Of a stretch of DNA of 64,000 bases, positions 60,801 through 64,000 are shown in pieces; within the stretch, counting starts at the first letter, position 1; each line of letters starts with the position of its first letter. Position numbers and translations under genes: made by a program. Under the pieces are notes generated by a model, which had not been told where the DNA came from, did no database searches, and worked only from the letters and a program-made list of their open reading frames with translations. This stretch comes from Scenedesmus sp. ARA3 (lineage: Eukaryota; Chlorophyta; Chlorophyceae; Sphaeropleales; Scenedesmaceae). The stretch is from positions 62,001-126,000 of the forward strand of contig RWJK01001074.1 of assembly GCA_004335835.1 (NCBI GenBank), in the 5' to 3' direction.

Positions 60801-63800
60801 GGAGAGCCCTTCACTGGGGATAGGGGAGGGGCGGGGAGGGGCGGTTCCTGGAGGTGAGTTCGATTGGTCTGGGGCGAATCTTATCATATGTGGATGTAGT
60901 CCCCGCCATGTGCATGCAAGCTTTTTGGCGCGTGCTCGTGGAGAGCCTCGCTTGTGGACAGGGGAGAGCCGCTTCCCAGAGGTGAGGCTGGGTAGTTCAT
61001 TGCTACTGCTTATGACGTCTTGAGACTGCAGCGCGTGTTTCGTGCCGCCAAATTGGCGGCGTGCTGGTTTGGACCTTTTGCTGTGAACGAGGGAGAGCCG
61101 CCTCCTGGAGGTGAGGATGGTGGTACGTCTGCTGTGACTTGTAACGTGCTGGGGCTGTCAGTGTTTGGCAGCGTGCTGGTAGAGAGCCACAGCTTGTAGA
61201 CAGGGGAGGGGCGCTTGCTGGAGGTGAGCGGCGTTGATATGAATCCACTCTGGTGTCTTGTGTCAGCATTACAGTGGACGGGAGAGGCGCTGTTGCTGCA
61301 GGTGCAGGTCGGTGCTGATGTTTTGGATCTGACTGGCTGTGCCGGCCCTGCTATCCGTTGTTGCTCCCTAAAAAGAAGGGTGGCAGCTGTTGACCAGGGA
61401 TCATATGCTGCTGAAGCGTGTTAATGACATGCACCTCACTCAATGACACTGCTGCTGCTGTTGCTCCCGCAGGACCTTGCCGCGCACTCTGGGCGGCTGC
61501 CGGAGCGGCTGGCACTGGGCTGCGGCACCCGCGAGTACAGCGCCACACGCGAGCACGAGCGCTACGACGTGGACCAGATGCTGCTCAACGTGAGTGACTT
61601 TGCGGAATGTTTCAATTACCAATTCATAACATGCTTTGCCATGCTTGCGAGCACGAGCGCTACGATGTGGACGAGATGCTGCTGGACGTGAGTGACCATG
61701 CATAGTGTGTTTGCATTCGTATGCACATGTGTGACAACATGGGTGCACATGCGCGAGTGCATCTTGCGGTGCCCATGCGCTTGCGCATGTGATTGCGTGC
61801 GCACGCGATCGTGTGTGTGCATGTAATCGTGTGACCGTGTGCGTGTGCGCATGGGTGGGTCAATTTTGTGCTAGTGTGTGTGCACACATGCGTATGTCAA
61901 GAGTGTGCCTGCGCCTTTGCTTGCATGCATGCTACGCACACGCGCGCATCAACTTTATGTCATTGCAATGCATGCACACGTGTGTGCGCATGTTTTACAT
62001 TCGTGTGAACATGGCTGCATGCGTGCGTGTGCGTGTGTATGTGTATTCTTGCTCGTGCGCGCGCCTCATTTTCTGTCTGTTCCGTCATGTGTGTATGTGC
62101 GCATGCATGCGCACACGTCGAGTGTGTCAGCGCGCTCGTACGTGCTTGCGTGTGTGTGCGCGCGGGGTTGCGTGCGTGTATTTATTTGAGCATGGTTGCG
62201 TGCATGTGTGCGCGGGCGTTGTGTGTATGCACACATGAGCGCGTGCGTAGTGTCCGTACCTGAACACGCGTGGGTGGGTGCGTATGCACGAGCACTTGTT
62301 ACTGAATGTGAGCATGTTTGGGTGCATGCACGTGTGCGCGCGCATGCGATAGTGCGTACAAGTTTGCTCGCACGCGTGCGGGCACGCAAGTGTTGAGTTG
62401 GTGTCTGTGTGCGTACGCACGTGGCTGCTTGCATGCGCGCGCGTGCGTGCATGCGTACATGTGCACGCGATTGGCTGCACGAATGTGTGCGCGTGTATAT
62501 GTGTGTGTGCACACGTGTATGTGCATGTTTGTGCGAGTACGGGTGTGCGCGTGTGTACACACGCACACATGTGTGCCTACGTGCACGTGTGCGCGCAGAG
62601 GGCTTGGGTATGTGTGCGCGTGCGTGCGTGCGTGCGTACGTGCGCGCGTGGGTGCGCATGCAATTATGATTTATGTATTTGTGTGCGTATAGCAGCACTG
62701 GCAAAGATACTGCACTTCTCAGCGGTGACCAACATGCAGAAGATATGGAGGCAACGTAAGGCGATCATGACGGCAGCAAGGAAATGTACAGGCGCAAGAC
62801 CAGCACAGCCAGACCCGAACCCCGCAAAGAAACGAAAGCACGGCACCGGCGAGCCAGACCACCGCAAAAAGCCACGGTTTAAATGAGCGCACGACAGCGA
62901 TACACCCCGCTTGTGCCCTAGGGCGCAAGTGGACAGGTAGAGGGTGTGGAGCCCAGGGGCGCTGCCCCTGGCCACACACACCCTCTTAGCCTTAACTTAC
63001 CCAGGAGCTGCAGAGCGGCCTGGGTAGTCACTCACTCACTCACTCACTGTGCGTATGCATGTATGTGTGCACTTGCATGTGTGCCCGTGCTGGGGTTGGT
63101 CAACTTGAACCAGCACGCGCATGTGCGTGCTTACATGTGTGTGTGCATGCATGTGTATAAGAACGAAAATAGACACCCACTGAGTCCTGAGGACCACGTT
63201 GGATGCGTAACTGCACATGGTCAAGCAAGTCTGGCATGAAGACTTCTCATGTGTGTACGTGTTGCGTGTCAGCATGTCTGCGTGCGTGCTCGCGCTTGTG
63301 GGGGCTTCAAGCACATGCGTGTGCCCGCGCGAGTGCCTGCGTGCGCTCATGCTTCTGAGTTCGTGCGTGTGTGTATGCACGCATGCTTGCCTTCGTACGT
63401 GAGTGCGTGCAAGTCTGTAGATGGGAGCGTGTGTGCATGTGTGCTGGTCTGTACAGGCACGTGCGCGCGTGTGATTGCGTGTTTGCCTGCATGCGTTCAT
63501 GCGTTATCTCTTTCGTGTCTAGTGCGGGCGCGCATGTGCGCGTGTCTGCGCACGCATGTGCACATCTCTGCATGCTTATGTGCTCGTCTGTGCGCATGCA
63601 TGCCCACTGACACTCCTGCTGTGGCTTCGATTTGCCTCCCTGCAGCACTACCACGGGGCCTCCACGCTGCTGCAGGAGCGCTGATACATGTTGCACAGCA
63701 CTGAATGTTGCACTGACATCCTCAAATCGCCCTACTGCATTCCTGTCCCTTTGCAGCAATACCATGAGGCCTCCAAGCTGCTGCACGAGCGCGCACGCCA

Positions 63801-64000
63801 GTTGCACTGCGCTGCACTGCTCTGCACTGCACGTTGCACTGACACCCTCGAATGCCATACTGCCTTCCTGCCTGCCCCTGCAGCAATACCACGAGGCGTC
63901 CAAGCTGCTGCAGGAGCGCGGCCTGCGGGGCCCTGGCCGCTTCATGTTCTGGGTGGACGAGGGCGCGGGCCACCACGAGGGCGCCTGGCGCTGGCGGCTC
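50737..64000 (+). CDS. Esterase-CBM53-CBM53-esterase protein (3' end off window)
   Basis: Likely acts on or at starch granules: two esterase/PF00756-type alpha/beta-hydrolase domains flank two CBM53 starch-binding modules. Exons, all in phase: 50737-51000, 51324-51477, 52114-52357, 52580-52654, 52923-53106, 54341-54814, 55159-55551, 55913-56467, 56952-57096, 57467-58245, 58515-58544, 58895-58995, 59497-59650, 60590-60730, 61473-61589 and 63884 to the edge; at least 1,309 residues. The N-terminus (MNLQQRSIHHPCSGRTASFL) looks like a transit peptide. Esterase 1: VVYLNDGQNLFGD, FGGSSFGG (Ser about 266), AHTESAW (His about 375). CBM53: LLFFNRRNSHTLQG, VNFVFCDAAGTAYDNN, VGFNRW, AHFVFSGDCYGEERWDNN. 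Esterase 2: LLMCDGQNMFEDW, FGGGSFAG (Ser about 1195), GHHEGAW (His about 1300). The substrate is unknown. Confidence 0.88.
51585..51760 (+). repeat. Two copies of esterase-gene exon 2 3' end
   Basis: Bases 51656-51740 repeat 51397-51483 almost perfectly (CGCAGCGAGCTTGCAGGAGG onward) with one G lost in a G run, which shifts the frame. Bases 51588-51625 are a shorter copy (GAGCGCTGCCTG...GCTGCCGCCAGGTCAG). Both keep the donor. Confidence 0.93.
51985..52112 (+). repeat. Copy of esterase-gene exon 3 5' edge, then a (GCT)16 tract
   Basis: GCTGCTGTGCAGGCTAC at about 51993-52010 repeats the exon 3 acceptor (52105-52120) and continues with weakly similar codons. A pure GCT run (52051-52098) separates it from the true acceptor and serves as its upstream tract. 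Confidence 0.85.
53155..53370 (+). repeat. Two copies of esterase-gene exon 5 3' end
   Basis: Segments 53175-53240 and 53305-53370 repeat 53040-53112 (GAGAGCCCCAGCCTGTGGAT and the donor). Each begins with the same GCAGATGCATGCATGCAGTG lead. Confidence 0.9.
53399..54340 (+). repeat. Seven copies of esterase-gene exon 6 5' edge
   Basis: CAG acceptors followed by (GAGGTCTTGTCTTACAAGGG)-like text start near 53405, 53569, 53664, 53751, 53989, 54115 and 54220, before the real exon at 54341. The copies at 53989 and 54220 match for about 75 nt, through the bases for WPQRLYLGMGGKEY. Others are shortened or mutated. Spacing ranges from 87 to 238 bp. Confidence 0.93.
54940..55025 (+). repeat. Copy of esterase-gene exon 7 5' edge
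   Basis: TGGCTGCAGCGGCTAGAGCT and following CAGCAGCTGC text near 54956-55000 repeat the exon 7 acceptor and first codons at 55151-55200, about 200 bp upstream of it. Confidence 0.8.
56668..56951 (+). repeat. Two copies of esterase-gene exon 9 5' edge
   Basis: Copies near 56673 and 56821 precede the real exon at 56952, with the shared reading V-E-C-(F/H). The second matches GGTGCCAACCGTGGCGGC and the bases around the W-W-R-T codons, but one Trp codon region is damaged (GATTGTTGGCGC). Spacing is about 148 and 131 bp. Confidence 0.9.
57160..57255 (+). repeat. Copy of esterase-gene exon 9 3' end with in-frame stop
   Basis: Bases 57172-57250 repeat 57022-57100 (CTCACTTTGTGTT, TGCTACGGCGA, GACAACAACGGAGGTGGG). 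The conserved Trp codon before D-N-N reads TGA in the copy. Confidence 0.92.
59071..59496 (+). repeat. Copies of esterase-gene exon 12 3' end and exon 13 5' edge
   Basis: GCAGGGCTTACAGGTGTGC at 59071-59089 repeats the exon 12 end. Two copies of the exon 13 start (CAGGTCGTACAACTACCTGC) begin near 59243 and 59367, before the real exon at 59497. Both share a different downstream tail (AATAACGCTCTAGCTCATAG), so they duplicated as a unit of about 124 bp. Confidence 0.93.
59695..60310 (+). repeat. Five copies of esterase-gene exon 13 3' end
   Basis: GGTGCAGCATGAGCTGCTGC and CGCTACAACCTCTCACAG/GTGGGT recur near 59730, 59857, 59990, 60121 and, more decayed, 60250. Period is about 125-135 bp. The last has CCCTGACAGG, creating a stop; others carry small deletions. 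Confidence 0.93.
60780..61315 (+). repeat. Five copies of esterase-gene exon 14 3' end
   Basis: Copies of GGTGGAGAGCCCTTCGCTAT plus the GGAG/GTGAGG donor recur near 60795, 60935, 61060, 61165 and 61270. The fourth has TTGTAGACAGG (in-frame stop). The fifth is reduced to the donor side. Confidence 0.9.
61640..61695 (+). repeat. Copy of esterase-gene exon 15 3' end
   Basis: GAGCACGAGCGCTACGATGT and GATGCTGCTGGACGTGAGTG repeat 61551-61595 with D for Q and N changes. The copy keeps a GT donor. Confidence 0.88.
61730..63635. repeat. Alternating purine-pyrimidine intron, Z-DNA-like
   Basis: Intron 15 of the esterase gene is dominated by TG/CG/CA dinucleotide alternation (GTGCGCATGC-like) over about 950 bp (61730-62685) and about 580 bp (63050-63635). 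The only long non-alternating part is 62690-63050, interpreted as an insertion. Alternating GC/GT sequence favours left-handed DNA under supercoiling. It has no coding value; the Cys-rich open frames here are spurious. Confidence 0.85.
62690..63050 (+). mobile_element. Probable 3' end of a 5'-truncated non-LTR retroelement
   Basis: A 360-bp island inside the alternating tract. It has a short open tail rich in Lys/Arg (PNPAKKRKHGTGEPDHRKKP, stop near 62884). A strong hairpin follows (AGGGTGTGG...CCAGGGGC / GCCCCTGG...CACACCCT, 62941-62984), then a second stem (ACCCAGG / CCTGGGT, 62999-63025). It ends in (TCAC)5 at 63027-63048. A hairpin 3' UTR plus a short tandem-repeat tail is typical of some LINE ends. 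No reverse transcriptase is present here. Confidence 0.4.
63640..63883 (+). repeat. Two copies of esterase-gene exon 16 5' edge
   Basis: CTGCAGCACTACCACGGGGC near 63641 and TTGCAGCAATACCATGAGGC near 63751 precede the real exon at 63884. The first ends GAGCGCTGA (stop). Both are followed by the same TTGCACTGACA(T/C)CCTC intron text. Period is about 112-126 bp. Confidence 0.93.

Noticed and set aside
61789..63704. Cys/Val/Arg and His/Thr-rich open frames on both strands
   Set aside because: They arise from alternating TG/CG/CA sequence in an intron; such sequence has few stop codons in any frame.

Overview
This window is nuclear DNA from a green alga, probably a chlorophycean of the Chlamydomonadales/Sphaeropleales type. 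The evidence is a plant-type eL34, a plastid-type GDT1 transporter, starch-binding CBM53 modules, dense GT-AG introns, TGTAA poly(A) signals, and CAG/CTG repeats throughout exons and introns. Genus and species cannot be read from the sequence. I chained exons by hand using splice sites and phase. Eleven of the twelve gene models close with every GT-AG junction in phase; the twelfth is treated as a single exon.

Layout: RPL34 (+, 1484-3760); GDT1/UPF0016 transporter with transit peptide (-, 5598-8861); mitochondrial-carrier-family protein (+, 9292-13118); DUF3684-like C-terminal protein with an HExxHxxxxxH motif (-, 14025-16569, 5' end unresolved); ARM-like helical repeat protein (+, 18442-19527); large low-complexity RS/His/Gln protein (-, 21945-26624, N-terminus unresolved); POLD3, DNA polymerase delta subunit 3 with a C-terminal PIP box (+, 27106-29564); BTB-SPRY protein (+, 30342-34217); TraB-family protein (-, 36180-39601); RS-KH-J-domain protein (+, 40065-44634); LRR protein (+, 45240-48106); and a giant esterase-CBM53-CBM53-esterase protein (+, from 50737 past the right edge). 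These are unrelated housekeeping and algal genes; I see no operon-like or pathway clustering.

The most unusual signal is structural. In eight of the twelve genes the introns hold serial, decayed copies of the adjacent exon's edge, including its splice site. Copies of an exon's 5' end lie upstream of the exon, and copies of its 3' end lie downstream. I count roughly 60 such junction copies, with up to seven extra copies at one junction (53.4-54.4 kb). Three terminal exons also have downstream copies that reach past the stop codon. Many copies carry frameshifts or stops. This looks like an ongoing process of tandem duplication across exon-intron borders that enlarges introns and creates competing splice sites.

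Other points: a 33-unit uninterrupted CTG tract encoding polyserine; CTG microsatellites sitting exactly where 3' splice-site pyrimidine tracts should be; a roughly 1.9 kb alternating purine-pyrimidine (Z-DNA-like) intron interrupted by a probable retroelement 3' end; and a 42-base N gap inside a 22-bp tandem repeat. I saw no tRNA, rRNA or CRISPR.
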